Source: Liquidambar formosana (taxonomy: Eukaryota > Streptophyta > Magnoliopsida > Saxifragales > Altingiaceae). Taken from it: a stretch of DNA of 64,000 nt. A program made the translations under genes and the position numbers. Below the pieces are notes generated by a model. It was not told the origin of the DNA, made no database searches, and saw only the letters and a program-made list of their open reading frames with translations. Every line of letters starts with the position of its first letter. Position 1 is the stretch's first letter. The stretch is taken from the NCBI GenBank assembly GCA_039720395.1, contig CM077823.1, positions 12,604,107 to 12,668,106 of the forward strand. The letters are read 5' to 3'. Positions 11,080 through 23,071 of the stretch are shown here, piece by piece.

Positions 11080-11560
11080 AGGGGATCCAATTTCTAGCCA
11101 TAAAGAATGATGGAAACCACCATGGGGTATATAAAAATCAACTTTGATGGAAGTTGGATTAAAGCTAATGAAAAAGGTGGTGTGGGGACTGATACGAAAT
11201 GCCAAGGGGAAATTAATTGGTTGCTGCAAAAGCTTTGTTTGGGGTAGAATTCTTTCGGTTGAGAGAGTGGAGTTATTAGCAGCTAAGGAAGCCTTGACAT
11301 TGGCAATATCAAAAGAATGTTCCAAGGTCATCATAGAGGGAGATGCCTTGCGAACCAGCGAAGGATATTTGGTGCCTTGTTCCCAGGTTTTCCTCATGTT
11401 TGTCTGATTGATTGATTGATTGATTGATTATGTGAAAGAGATATTGTGAGTTGTGATAGAGCTGCCCATAATGTAGCTATTGGCTAATTATGCTTTAAAT
11501 GTGGCTTCTGTTGAAGATTGTGGAGCAACTTATCGTCCTCGGCTTCAAAAGGTTAATGGG
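11080..11560 (+). pseudogene. LINE RNase H domain relic
   Basis: Across two frames the stretch reads as the RNase H-like domain (RVT_3 family) found at the end of many plant L1 ORF2 proteins: IKINFDGSW, then GGVG, LIRNAKGKLIG, ERVELLAAKEALTLA, KVIIEGDAL, and finally CDRAAHNVA. The first acidic residue (NFDG), the Glu (ELLAAKEA) and the third Asp (EGDA) are visible. It is broken by frameshifts and lacks all upstream LINE domains, so it is a 5'-truncated or recombined fragment about 500 bp downstream of ALKBH9. A GATT simple repeat sits at about 11406-11430. Confidence 0.7.
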
Positions 11561-12398
11561 TTATCTTAGCCCATGTCGGCTATGAACCATAAATAGTTAT
11601 TCTAGTATCCGAACCGTAAATTATTATTTAGGGTGGCTGGTTTAAAAAATTAAAGATAGACAATTTGTTTTCTTTACCAGAGAGTCTTACTATATGATTA
11701 TGATATAAAATAATATAAAAAAGGTTTTTTCATTTTTTATTTTTTTTGATAAAAAACGATCAAAAGATCTATTAAAAAATGAGAAATCAATCATTACAAT
11801 AAAGCAAATCACTTTGGATACATCCTGCGATAAAAGGGGACTTCCTCAATCCATATTTATTTTTAATGGGTTAGAATCGGAGGACTTAATTTTATATGGA
11901 AATTTTGACACAATTTTCAATAATTTATCATGTGAGATTAGGTGTTTGTTTGGCTCAACGTTTCGAAATAAAAATGCCTTGTGGACAAAGGTATTTTCAA
12001 AAAGTGATTTTTAAAAAGACATTTGAAAGAAATTTGATGTTTGGTGAAACTTACTTTGAAAGTTATTTTGTGTCAAAAATGTTGGAAAGTAAAAATAAAT
12101 TTGGCATATAAAGATAAATCTGGAAAAACCTTTTGTGTTTTTGCAATCAGCCTTTTGAAAAGCTACTCTCCTGATCTGTTTTTTTTTTTTAATTTTAAGA
12201 AATAACATTTCGTAAAAGGCCCTTTAAATGATTTACCAAACATTTTTAAAATATGTAAACTAATTTTTAATTTTTAAAAGGTTTTTTTTAGACTATTTCA
12301 ATTGATGCGTCAAACACACACCAAAATGCTCTTCCCATGCAAACCGTAACATGCCAAACATTACATTTATTTGGTACCACTAGCCATCAAAGCCGTAA
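11561..12398. other. Non-coding stretch with possible L1 3' end and MITE remains
   Basis: The T run followed by gataaaaaacgatcaaaaga (about 11735-11870) has the form of a minus-strand L1 3' end, as at 35190 and 41118, but no domain or duplication supports it. 11940-12240 is rich in GTTTGGC/GGTGAAAC-like words seen in plant MITEs. No gene is recognised. Confidence 0.35.
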
Positions 12399-13484
12399 AT
12401 TCACATTGGGAAATGCTATGGATAACCCTGTAAAGTAAATCCCATCCAATGTGGATTAGTAACGTGGCAACTAAAATGAAACTAGGCAACTCTCACCGGG
12501 CAACTCTCTGCCCAATAAAAATCAGGTTTAAATCATTTTGATAAAAAAAATTGAGATCGAGGTGCCGAAAACGTCTCTCTCCCACTCCCAACCCAAACCC
12601 AACCCAAACCCAACCAAACCAAGGATTTCATCTCTCTGACCCCTTCTTTTTTTCATTTTTTTTGGTTGATCTCTCTCATTACCTGTTGCATTCAATCCTC
12701 TTGGTGTTTCGATGGCAAAGCTCCCTTTCAAGGCGCATTTTAATTTTAATTTTGGCTTTATTATTTGTTTGCTTGGTTGCCTAGAAAATCTGACACATTT
12801 CAACTGGTTTCTCCTTTTTTTTTTTTCTTTTTGTTTTTTTTTTTCCCTTGGCTTTGTTATATTCTCGTTTAGGTTTTTAAGAAAATATGAAAATATGTCC
12901 ACTATATTATATATGAAATTTTTTCAGCAACCAAACAAGTCCTACCAAAAAACAAAAAATAAAAAAATGGCAATCACATATGTGTGAGTAAAAGTTCAAA
13001 TTATTTGGTTAACGTCTGGAAGTCCAAATTGCCGACAAAAGTAGAATGCTTTGCGGAAGTTGCAGACGAAGAGGGAGATTGGCACCTTGAAGCTCATACA
13101 TGGTACTATAGCTTGAATCTGGTAGGAAATTTTTTTTTTTCAAAGAACACGCATGAGTTTAGATTTTCTGAGCTACCAAATAAAGATATAATAAAGCAAA
13201 AAAAGGGCAAAAGTAAAGATCAGAGAAAGACCAAATTAGAGATTATAGATTTTATTGGCAACCAGACAAACAAAAAATAAATCCGTGATGCACCAATAAA
13301 TATGTGGTGTTTGGTTTGGGTTAACTAAATGAGTTAGGATCCTCTTTATTGCAATAGACGGTCTATTGAAATCTAAACCATTCATACTATATAGTCTTAT
13401 ATGTTTTGGTGAATCTCACATAATATGAATGGCTAATAAATATGTCAAAATTTTATTAGATGGGTAGTCTTTTATTTATTTATT

Positions 13485-13502
13485 ATGTAGAGAGCTACCT
13501 AT
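13485..13502. repeat. Target-site duplication of L1-A, 5' copy
   Basis: The 18-bp sequence atgtagagagctacctat is repeated exactly at 18268-18285, right after the poly(A) tail of L1-A. It belongs to the right terminal arm of the MULE-like host element. Confidence 0.92.
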
Positions 13503-16500
13503 ATATAAATATAATTCAAGAGTAATTAAGATAGAACTCTAATTGAACCACCTTAAATAGTTAACTCCTATAAGCTCTTATGAGTTGCGTCCAGGTATCT
13601 CCATCGTGAGATTTTCCACCATCTCCATTGTGAGATTTTCTACCATCTCTTTCGTGAGATTCAACCCATCTCCAGTGTATCTATGAGAGCTCTTTCCCTA
13701 GCCTTCTGCTACTTTTTCCCACCCTTATTTTTTCTAATTTCTCCATCTATCCATTGTCCAATTTCTATTCCCTTGTCTTTTGTCATCACGTTGCCATATT
13801 TGTTTGTTTTGTTGTTTTTTTATTAGTGCTTTGATTTTTTCTTCCTTGCCATAAACCGTTGATTTCGTCCATCTTTGTCAATACTTTCCTTTAACCCTCA
13901 TCTTTCTCCTATTCTAACATTTTTCTTGACATCTTATTCCCAATTTTTTAGCTAACCAACCCCACATGTTTAATAAAAGTTCCATTTTTTTTCTTTTTTG
14001 TTGGCCTTTATCTCTTTTCACGGTTTCCTCTCTTTACTTTTACTACCTTTTGAATGGTAGGCCTAACCATGCCCCCTCTTCCTAGATGATCTTCCTATCG
14101 TGGAATTGCCGGGGATTAGGCTCGTCCTGTGGCAATCCGTGTTCTTCAAGCCTTGGTACGTGAACATCATCCTGATATTATTTTTCTCTTTGAAACCAAG
14201 ATTAAAGATGGAAAATTGTCTTGTCTGCTTTCCAACTTGGGTTTCCCCAACATATCCTCAACCCCTCCTGTCCATAAAGCTGCTGGTTTTTGTCTCTATT
14301 GGCGAAATGTGGTTGAGGTGGAGGTTACTTCTACGAATGATTCTTTGATTAATGCCCTTGTTTTCTCAGCCCCATCTTCTACTCCCTGGATGTTTACAGC
14401 TGTTTATGGCTCTCCCTATTAGCAAGCGAAAGCAAATTTCTTCGATCAACTTAGAGTTATTGCTAGTTCTTTCTCCAGTCCCTCACTGGCTGGCTGTGCT
14501 TTGGTGATTTCAATTGTATTATCTCTCAAGCAGAGAAGAAGGGTGGTAGGCATTTTTCTTCTTCTTCGTCTGGTGTTTTGAGGGAGGTAATGGATACTAA
14601 TGCCTTGATTGATCTTGGTTTGTTTGGAAATCTGTTTACATGTAGTAATAAACGGAGCATTGGTGCTAATATTCAAGAAAGGTTGGACAAGGGAATGGTA
14701 AATGGTGAGTGAAGGGCCCTTCTTCCTTTTACTAGCATTTCTCATCTCCCTACCTACTCTTCTGATCACTGTCCTATTCTGCTGTCTTGTTTTGGAAATG
14801 GTAATTTTGTGGCTTGTCCTTTTAAATTTCAAGCTGTATGGACTCGAGATAAAGCTATCTCTATTGTTGATCTGCATGGAATTCTCATTGTCAGAGGTCT
14901 CCAGCTTTCCGTTTTTGTCACAAAATTAAAGCTTCTAGGAAGGCTCTCTTGTAGTGGAATAAACATTATTTTGGATTTATTCAATCTAAGATCCAAGCTA
15001 TAAAAAAATCCATTTCTATTCTCCAAGCCTCAGTTCCTTCTGCTACTGTATTTGAAATTGAATCCAACTTGCAAATTGAGCTCGACGAATGCCATAGAAG
15101 AGAAGAAATTTTGTGGAAGCAAAACTCTAGGGTGCAATGGCTCAAGGATGGGGATCGTAATACTAAATTCTTCCATTCTCTCTACTATTATTAGGGGAAG
15201 GAAGAATTCAATTGACTTTCTCAAGAATAATGAGGGTCTCTGGATTTTTAACAGGAAGGAATTGGTGAGTGCTTTAATCGCCATCTCCAAGATGTTTTTA
15301 CATCTTCCAACCCCGTTTTCCCTAAGGGGTTAGAAGGGCTTATTCCTAATTGTATTTCAGAAGAGGATAATGCAAACCTATGTTTGATCCCAGATGAGAA
15401 GGAAATTAAGAAAATGCTCTTTCGCATGGGCTCTTTCAAAGCTACTGGCCCCAATGGCATGTCTAGTGCTTTTTTACAAACATTACTGGCATATTATCAA
15501 AGCTGAGGTTATTGCTTCTGTACGTGGTTTTTTCTTGGGAGGTTTCATGCTCAAACAGATGAATCATTCTAACATTGCTCTTATTCCAAAGGTTGTCTCT
15601 GGTTGCTTGGTTAAACACTTCCGCCCTATTAGCTTTTGTAATGTTATCTATAAAATTATTTCCAAAATTCTTTCTAATCACCTTCAACTCCTTTTGTCTA
15701 AGATGATCTCTCCTATGCAAGCTACCTTTGTTCCAGATAGGTACATCTCTGATAATTCTATTCTTATCCAAGAAATCCTCTACTCTATGAAAAAGAAATT
15801 TGGTAAAGGAGGTCTTATGGCTATCAAGGTGGATATGGAGAAGGCATATCATAAAGTGGAATGGTCTTTCCTTCTTGAAGTATTAAAATGCTATGGCTTT
15901 AGTGATGTGTGGACGCAATGGATTCAGCAATGCATATCCACTACATCATTCTCTACCTTGATCAGTGGTGGTTCGATTAGGCATGTTCAAACTTCAATGC
16001 GGGCTTAGATAAGGAGACTCGCTTTCCCCTTTCCTTTTCATCATTTGTTCAGAAATGTTGTCAAGACTTATTCTTTGGGCTGAAGATAATGGTGCTATTC
16101 ATAGGCATTAAAGTGAGTAGAGGTTGCCCAGTTATATCTCAAATGCTCTTTGCTGATGATTTGATCCTTTTTGGTAGAGCTACTGCATCTAAAGCAGAAG
16201 TTTTCCTTGGATGCTTGGATACCTATGGAGAGTGGTCTGGCTAATCGGTTAATATGGAAGAAATCAAGAATTCACTTTGGCAAAAAAATTTCTGGCAACC
16301 CGCTTCTGAGTTATGTGGTATTCTTAATTTTAGTAAAGGCCCCCACAATTCTAGATACTTAGGGCTTCCTCTGTTTCTTAATAACTCTAAAAAACAAACT
16401 TTTGGTGACATTGTTGAGCGGGTTCAGAATCGCATTTGTGAATGGAAAGCTAAACTTCTTTCCCAAGCAGGTCGTTCTACCTTGATTTGATCAGTGACAT

Positions 16501-18267
16501 CAGCTATTCCAACCTATATTATGTCCACTTTCTACTTGCCTGTGAGTATTTGCAATTCCATTGATTCTTGCTACAGGAGATTCTGGTGGGGTTTTGTTAA
16601 AGGCAATGGGGGTGGCCTGTATCTCAAGAATTGGGATTCCATTTGTCATCCCAAATATGTGGGTGGCTTGGGTTTTAGACAAGATAGTGATATGAATTTA
16701 GCTTCTCCTTGCGAATATGGGATGGCACATGTTAGTTAATAAGAATAAGCTTTAGGTTAGGATTTTAAAATCCAAATATTGTAGAACTCAAGCTTTTCTG
16801 GAGACTCAAAAATTTAGTCAAGTGTCTTAGCTTTGGCAAGGTATTTTGAAAACCAAAGATATTCTTACTCAAGGTTCTTGTTTTGTGGTAGGAGATGGTA
16901 CTAATATTGACTTATGGAAAGATTCGTGGGTGCTTTTTTTGTCTGGTTTCTCTCCTCGACCTCGGGGGAGAAAGGAGAGTTAGGGTTAATTTGGTGTCAG
17001 ATCTATTTCACCCTTCTGGTTGCTAGGATGAGAAAAAACTACTCTAGTCTTTTTTAACCAAATATTATCAGTTGCATTTTGAAAATCCAAATTTCTCCAA
17101 GTTCTTGCCATAATAGACTTGTTTGGATTCCCAATAAATCTAGTGAGTTTACTGTTAAGTCTGCTTATCTTCTCGATCAAGCCCTAAGATTTACTTCGAT
17201 AGGTTCGTGCTCTCTTTCTGTCTGGAATATGCTGTGGAAGTCCAAGCTCCATGAACGTTTAAAAATCCTTCTTTGGAAGCTCCTTTGGAATATATTACTA
17301 GTTAGGGCTATCTTGAACTCTAGATTCCCTATTGTAGACATTTCTTGTCCTTTTTGTGGTGGGCCTGAAGAGGATGCAAATTAAAACACCTTTTTATGAA
17401 TTGTAAGTTAATTAAGATGCTTTGGTTGGGTTCTAAATGGTCTTTTAGGATTACATTTGTTTGTTGGCTTAGTCTTTCATAATGGATTTCTCTACTCCTA
17501 GATAAAGGCTCCTCTCCCAATTTGAGCACTTTTAATTCCATGGAATTCCTCCTCTTTGCTGTGGTAATGATGGATTTGGTTTGGTTCTCTAGAAACAAGT
17601 TTGTTTTTTTATCAGGCGGAGGTTAATCCAAAAATACTTCTAGCCAATATTGAAAAGGTTACTACGGAGCACCTGGCTGCGATGGTCCCTCCACTAGTAA
17701 TCTTCCTTTCTCAAGCTATTTGGATTCCCCCTCCAAGACTATGGCTCAAGATAAATACCTGATGTGGCAATTAGACCTTCCTTTTCGGTGTTAAGTGTGG
17801 TTATTAGAGATTTTTTGGAACTTTTTTGTATGCTTGGACTACTAAAGTTGGTCTTTTGGACCCATATGTGGTAGAAGCTAAGGCAGTTTGTTTTGGTTTG
17901 GATGCTGCTCTTAAGAAAGGCCTTTTGATGGTCATGCTCAAGGGTGATGCGTCAATTGTTTTAGATCCTCTTCAATATTGGTCTAAGTCCCTTCTTTAGG
18001 AGTTTCAAGTTTTGTCTATGGAAGCTAGGGACCTGTTGTCCTATTGCTCTATGTCGGTGGTTCACTCATGTCCTCGTGTAGCTAACCAAGCTGCTTATCA
18101 TTTAGCTTAATGGGCAGCTTCTTGTAATCTTTTTGGTCCCATTCCTATTTCCCAGATCCCAGAATTTATTCTAAATGTGGATTAAGAGATAGAAACTGTA
18201 GAGAATTCTGTTTTAGCTCCCCTTTCTAATTAATATATTATTTTGCTTATCAAAAAAAAAAAAAAAA
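13503..18267 (+). mobile_element. L1-A: LINE with 18-bp duplication and poly(A) tail
   Basis: The element lies between perfect 18-bp duplications and ends in cttatc followed by about 17 A. It is 4.77 kb long. The 5' leader (13503-14085) contains three roughly 26-bp repeats of a ccatctc..gtgagattttc unit (about 13596-13680) and no recognisable ORF1. ORF2 runs 14086-18180 in decayed form. The perfect duplication contrasts with many coding breaks, suggesting that a damaged or non-autonomous copy was mobilised in trans, or that the short duplication escaped mutation by chance. Confidence 0.9.
14086..18180 (+). pseudogene. L1-A ORF2: endonuclease, reverse transcriptase, RNase H
   Basis: Domains appear in order across frames. 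The endonuclease starts at FLSWNCRGLG (14089) with FLFETKIKDGKL and later SDHCPIL. The reverse transcriptase has [50 protein letters not shown] and FADDLILFG. A thumb and zinc-finger-like region follows (SKLHERLKILLWK, CPFCGGPEEDA near 17345). The terminal RNase H has SVVIRD, VVEAKAVCFGLDAAL and KGDASIVLDPL (17780-17980) and ends near 18180. At least ten stops or frameshifts make it non-functional. The RT catalytic FADD survives. The RNase H tail marks it as the plant L1 lineage that gained this domain. Confidence 0.85.
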
Positions 18268-18285
18268 ATGTAGAGAGCTACCTAT
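18268..18285. repeat. Target-site duplication of L1-A, 3' copy
   Basis: Identical to 13485-13502 over 18 bp and directly abutting the A tail. Confidence 0.92.
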
Positions 18286-18378
18286 TTTCATTTTAGATGC
18301 CACGTCACCCATTCACGTTGGATAGGATTTATTTTATGATAAATTCTACTGATATCCATAGCATTACCCATTCACACG

Positions 18379-19116
18379 TCTAATTAATAAAAGACTTACA
18401 TTTATGGATGAAAGATATCTTAATTTCTAATTAACTTATAATTCGGCAAACTGGACATGTTGGGGTGGAATATGTAATTCAATAGTGAATTTTGTAAATA
18501 TAAATCACACAACAATTTATTAAAAATCATGTCAAATTTGTATATAAAATTATGTCCAATGCTCCTAACCCATTTATAATATTTTAATTAACTTTAGCAA
18601 CAATATTATAAAAGTGCTTTAAATAAGTGAGATAAGTTCCTCTTTTTTATATCAAATTAAATTTTGTGAGATGGTGACCTATATAAATTTTAAAAATTCT
18701 TTAAATATATTAACCTCAAATATTAACTTTTACTTTTAAAAATTTCCCGGGGCCATGACTTCCCCTCGCCTTAGTTCTAGCCCTGGACTTTTTGCAATAA
18801 AGCTTAATTATCTTCTTGGTATGAAAAATAAAAAATACAAAAAAAAAGAAAAAGATAAAGAAAATGTGCCTCTAAGTTTCAATATTTAATAATATGATTT
18901 TTCTAGTAAGAATTGTGATTTGCGTCAATGTGTGGAAGTTGAGAAAGTCAACAAAAGGCATGACTAACGAAGGGTGCCGATTATGGCATGACCCTTTATC
19001 ATCAACATAAGGTTAGGCACTAGATTTACAAACACATGGGTCAATGGTGGAGATTTTGTTGTGGACGTACTCCTCAATTGGGTAACAAAATTAGAAAATC
19101 AAAAGCATTTTGCGTC
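18379..19116. other. AT-rich spacer, no gene seen
   Basis: Contains ccatgacttcccctcgcctt near 18750, similar in style to decayed element ends around 4670, and A-rich tracts near 18830. The segment 18890-19090 is of mixed composition with no recognised domain. Confidence 0.4.
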
Positions 19117-19659
19117 TTAGAGCATCTCCAATGGAGGTAGCAAATCCAAATATTCTACCTCCCCCTCCAAAAATCAGCTCCAACGGAATTAGCAAGAGGT
19201 AGCAAAAGTATACGAATTTTTTTGCTACCACTTTCTCTTTCTTCAAATCTGGAAGAAGAGAGAGAAGGTAGCAAATCATATAATTGAATAAAAAATTGAA
19301 GGAGTTTAGCTGGAAATCCCACAGCATATTGCAACAACCCCAACAATCATCAACAAGAAATTGCGGTAACCAAACTGCCAACGCCGGAGGAACTCTCGCC
19401 ATCGCCGTCGCCGGAGAAAGCTAAAGGAAACCGTCACCATCGCACCACTGTCAAGTATAAAAAAAAACCCAAATCTTTTTTTTTTTTTTTTTTTTTGCTA
19501 TAACCCATTAGAGCAGATCAAAGTGGGAGGGTTTCGTGAAGCTGTGAAGCCGTGAATGAAGATGAACGGAAAATAAAATAAAATAAATAAAATAAAAAAC
19601 CCATACCTTGAGATCTTGAGATCTGTGACGTGAAGAAAGGAATGGAGCAAAAGAGGGAG

Positions 19660-19990
19660 ATTTGGACGTGAAGGAGGAAGGGGATGGAGTAGAGGGGAAA
19701 AAAAAAAAAGGTAATATTTTTGAGGTTTGTAACGTGAAGAAAGGAATGGAGCAAAGGGGACAGATTTTTTTTCGTGGCGTAAAGGAGGAAGGGGATGGAG
19801 TAGAGGGGGTAAAAAAAAGAAGGAAGAAGAAGGTAATATTTCTTGGGTCTATGATGTGAAGAAAGGGAAGGAGAAAAGGGGGGAGATTTTTTTATTAGTG
19901 TGGAGGAGGAAGGGGATGGAGTAAAGGGGTAAATAATGGCAATGGGATGTGGTAGGAGTACTGATGGGAAGGAGGAAGGGGATGTTTGGT
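19660..19990. repeat. Purine-rich tandem repeats in the Harbinger leader
   Basis: The word aaggaggaaggggatggagt recurs with AAAAA-rich spacers (about 19669, 19784 and 19903). Degenerate aacgtgaagaaaggaatgga units lie between. The stretch lies between the left end and ORF1 and could hold promoter elements. Confidence 0.7.
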
Positions 19991-20278
19991 GGGTTAAATT
20001 TTATTTTTTTGACCGTTCTGAATCAACTGTTCTAATTTCCCATTCTTTTATTTTTGATCATTCTGTGTTCATCAGAATGATGAACTGTAAAAAATTTTAC
20101 TGTTTGAATTTTTTTTCTTCATATTTATTGTATTCAATTTTCCTATAAATACCATACCAATTCTTTCAATCAAACCATCCCCAACTCAATTCTTCTACAA
20201 ATTTTTTCTTCCAATTTTCTCAATTCTTGTAAACTTTTTCAAGATTGTTCTACATTTTTTCTTTTTTCAACTCTCAAC

Positions 20279-21475
20279 ATGAATTCTCAAAACCCCAATG
20301 GAGATGATTTTTATGTTCCCCAATTTAATACGCAATCTTCCAATTTTCAATTCTCATCCCAATTCCCTACTCACTCATCTCAATATCCTACCCAACATGA
20401 AAATCACCCACCCACATTCTCTCAATATACCGACCAATCATCACAATTTGATGCTCAATCCCCTCAAGATGCTAATCAACAAGGTAGTAGCTCTAATACT
20501 CGTTCTCGAAATTTCACCGTACAAGAGGATTGCATGGTTGTGATGGCGTGGCTCCATGTCTCTATAGACCCCGTGGTGGGAAACGAGCAAAGTGGCAGAA
20601 GTCTTTGGCTGAGAATGTGGAATTATTTCCACAAGTACAAAGATTTTGAATCCGATAGAAATAATAAGTCACTTGAACAACGTTGGGGGAAAATTCGCAT
20701 TGCAACAAATCATTTTGTGGGGCTTATTCACAAATTGAAAATAGACCCTTTAGTGGTGGTAACCAGCAAAATAACGTAATATTTTAAGTATATAATATTT
20801 AATTTTTTTAATTGATTATTATTTTTCAAATGTATTTAATTATATATGCTTTTTATTTTTATAAATTGAGCAAGCAAAACAATTATATTCCAACAACAAC
20901 AATGGGAAGAAATTTGCCTTATATGCATTGTTGGGACTTGTTGAGGAACCACCTGAAATGGGCCCAAGAGCAAATAAGGATTAAAGAAAGTGAGGAAAAA
21001 AATGAAAGCCTCAAATTCCTCTCTTGTCATCTCATTTCCGTCTATGTCAGGGATTCCCATAAATCTTGAGGAAGACGATGACATCCCAAGTTTGGCAAGA
21101 CCACCAGGAAGGAAGGCTGAGAAACGAAGAGCAAAAATGACAAACACCGACATTTCAAACTTGCCTATTATGAATATACTTCAAGAATTGAAGGAAGGGC
21201 GAAAGAAATCTATCGATGAGAGAAGGCAGTCTAATGAAGAGAGAAAGCATTCTAATGCAAAAAAAAAAAAGAAAAAAGAATTAAGCTAATTGAAGAGAAG
21301 CTCGGAATGGAAAGAGGAAAAGGCTCAAGCGGATAGAGATAGGAATTGAGTTGAATGGATCAGAGAAGAGGAGAGAATAATGCTGATTGATACGAGTGTA
21401 ATGCCTCCTCATTTCCAACAATTTTATCAACGCCTTCAAGGGAAAATTCTTGGAAGACCAGCCAATAATGAATAA
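20279..21475 (+). pseudogene. Harbinger ORF1, Myb/SANT-like DNA-binding protein
   Basis: The first exon, 20279-20779, encodes a Gln/Ser/Asn-rich N-terminus and then a trihelix/Myb-like domain with NFTVQEDCMVVMAWL, DPVVGNEQSGRSLWLRMWNYF, FESDRNNKSLEQRWGKI. This is the family pattern of PIF/Harbinger ORF1, which helps the transposase reach the nucleus and bind the element ends. After an apparent intron, HCWDLLRNHLKW (about 20920) and, in another frame, RPPGRKAEK (21098) and PPHFQQFYQRLQGKIL near the stop at 21473-21475 continue the typical C-terminal half. At least two frameshifts (near 21000 and 21265) break it. Confidence 0.8.
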
Positions 21476-21773
21476 AGACTTGTATTATCAGTATTATTAT
21501 TACTGTATTTTTTTATTTTGTATTTTTAAATTTTTAGCTACTACTTGTTTTGTTAAGCAAATATTATGTATTAATGAATTGCTACTATTTTATTAATGAA
21601 TTGTATTAATTTATTGCATTATTATTTTTGAGTCTCTTGTAGTTTTGTTATAATAAAAACCATAAATTCATTCATTAACAAATAATAATACAAAAAGTTA
21701 AAGTAGATAATAAAAAATAATAACAAAATACAACCAGTAGAATAAGCAAGACATTGACAACAAGTTACATATT

Positions 21774-23071
21774 CTAATGAGTTCCCTGATATTGCCACAG
21801 ATGTTCAATAAGATCTGTTTGTAGTTGAGAATGTACTTCTCTGTTCCTAATGTGTTGGTGATTTTGAAGGAATTGAACAAACTCTACTGTAGGCTCATGT
21901 GACAAATCAGCATTTTTTTCAAATACCTCGTAATTGTTGTTAGGCATGTGAACTCCTTGTTCATTTTCAACAATCATGTTATGCATTATAATGCATGCTA
22001 TCATGATATCTTTGAGTGTTGCAAGATCCCAAAAACGTGAAGGTCCACGAACAATCGCAAAACGTGATTGGAGCACTCCAAATGCTCGTTCGACATCTTT
22101 CCTTATCGATTTTTGAGATGTAGCAAAATTTTTATGCTTATTCTCTCGTGGATGTTGAATTGTTTTTATGAATGTTGATCATGGGGATATATTCCATCTG
22201 CAAGATAGTATCCCATCGTATAGTTGTGGCCATTAATTGAGTAATTGGTAGTAGGAGCACGGCCTTCGGCGAGATTAGCAAACAAATGAGATCGTTTTAA
22301 CACATTGATGTCATTGTGAGATCTTGGTAAACCAAAAAAAGCATGCCATATCCAAAGATCATACGAAGCCACTGCTTCAAGAATAATTGATGGATTGTGG
22401 ATGTCTCCACGAACATACATACCTTTCCATGCGATTGGGCAGTTTTTCTACTTCCAATGCATACAATCAATGCTCCCCAGCATCCTAGGAAATCCAAGGC
22501 TTTCTCCTTCGATTAGCAATCTAGCTACATTGGCATTATTTGGTGATCTCAAGTACTCATCACTAAAAACTTCAATAATTGCTTTAACAAATTTTTTCAG
22601 ACTTTCAATTGCTGTGTTCTCACCGATCCTCACATAATCATCTACAGCATCTGCCGCTAGTTCATAAGCTAGCATTCTCATTGCAGTTGTGACTTTTTGC
22701 AAAGATGACAAACCTAAGACTCCAGTTGCATCTCCTTTTTGAACAAAGTATTGATCGTGAGCTTCCACTGAGTTGACAATTCGGAGAAAGAGAGATCGCC
22801 TCATTCGGAACCTCCTCCAAAAATCAATAGGATTGTACATGGGGTTTTCTGCAAAATAGTCTTTGTAGAGTTTATTGTGCCCTTCAATTCGATCCCTGTG
22901 CTTAGTCGTGTGGCCTTGAATGGAACCGCGACGACGTCTGCTTCTTCTATCCGCATTCAATAGCTCTTGTTGCAGAGCAACTACTGCCATTATTTCTAAC
23001 TGATCGTCGGATGAGTTTGAGTTGGAGTCGGAGCTATCAAGAAGTAAATCCATATAAATATCGTTTGTCAT
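21774..23071 (-). pseudogene. Harbinger DDE transposase, one nonsense codon and one frameshift
   Basis: It starts at 23071 with an acidic, Ser/Asp-rich N-terminus, then the helix-turn-helix part (FWRRFRMRRSLFLRIV) and the DDE_Tnp_4 catalytic domain. All three acidic residues can be read: Asp in GSIDCMHW, Asp in SHNDINVL, Glu in DVERAFGVLQSRF. The C-terminus has LKDIMIACIIMHNMIVE and ends at 21774. An in-frame TAG (complement of 22448-22450) replaces what is usually Trp in the CMHWKWKN stretch. A one-base frameshift lies near 22170-22185. Both are single changes, so the copy is recently dead by comparison with the LINEs around it. Confidence 0.87.

Larger units (their letters stand above)
12408..18369. 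mobile_element. MULE-like inverted-repeat element interrupted by an L1
   Basis: The left end starts gggaaatgctatggata and the right end, on the other strand, starts gggtaatgctatggata. Pairing continues, with small gaps, through taaatcccatccaa / taaatcctatccaa, acgtggcaactaaaatga / acgtggcatctaaaatga and ggcaactct / ggtagctct, so the arms span about 100 bp. The flanks attcacatt (12399-12407) and attcacacg (18370-18378) match at 7 of 9, consistent with an old 9-bp duplication. Without the L1 and one copy of its target duplication the element is about 1.2 kb. Its interior holds a CT- and CCAAACC-rich stretch (12560-12680) and an unidentified open frame at 12984-13280 that could be captured host sequence. 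Confidence 0.65.
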
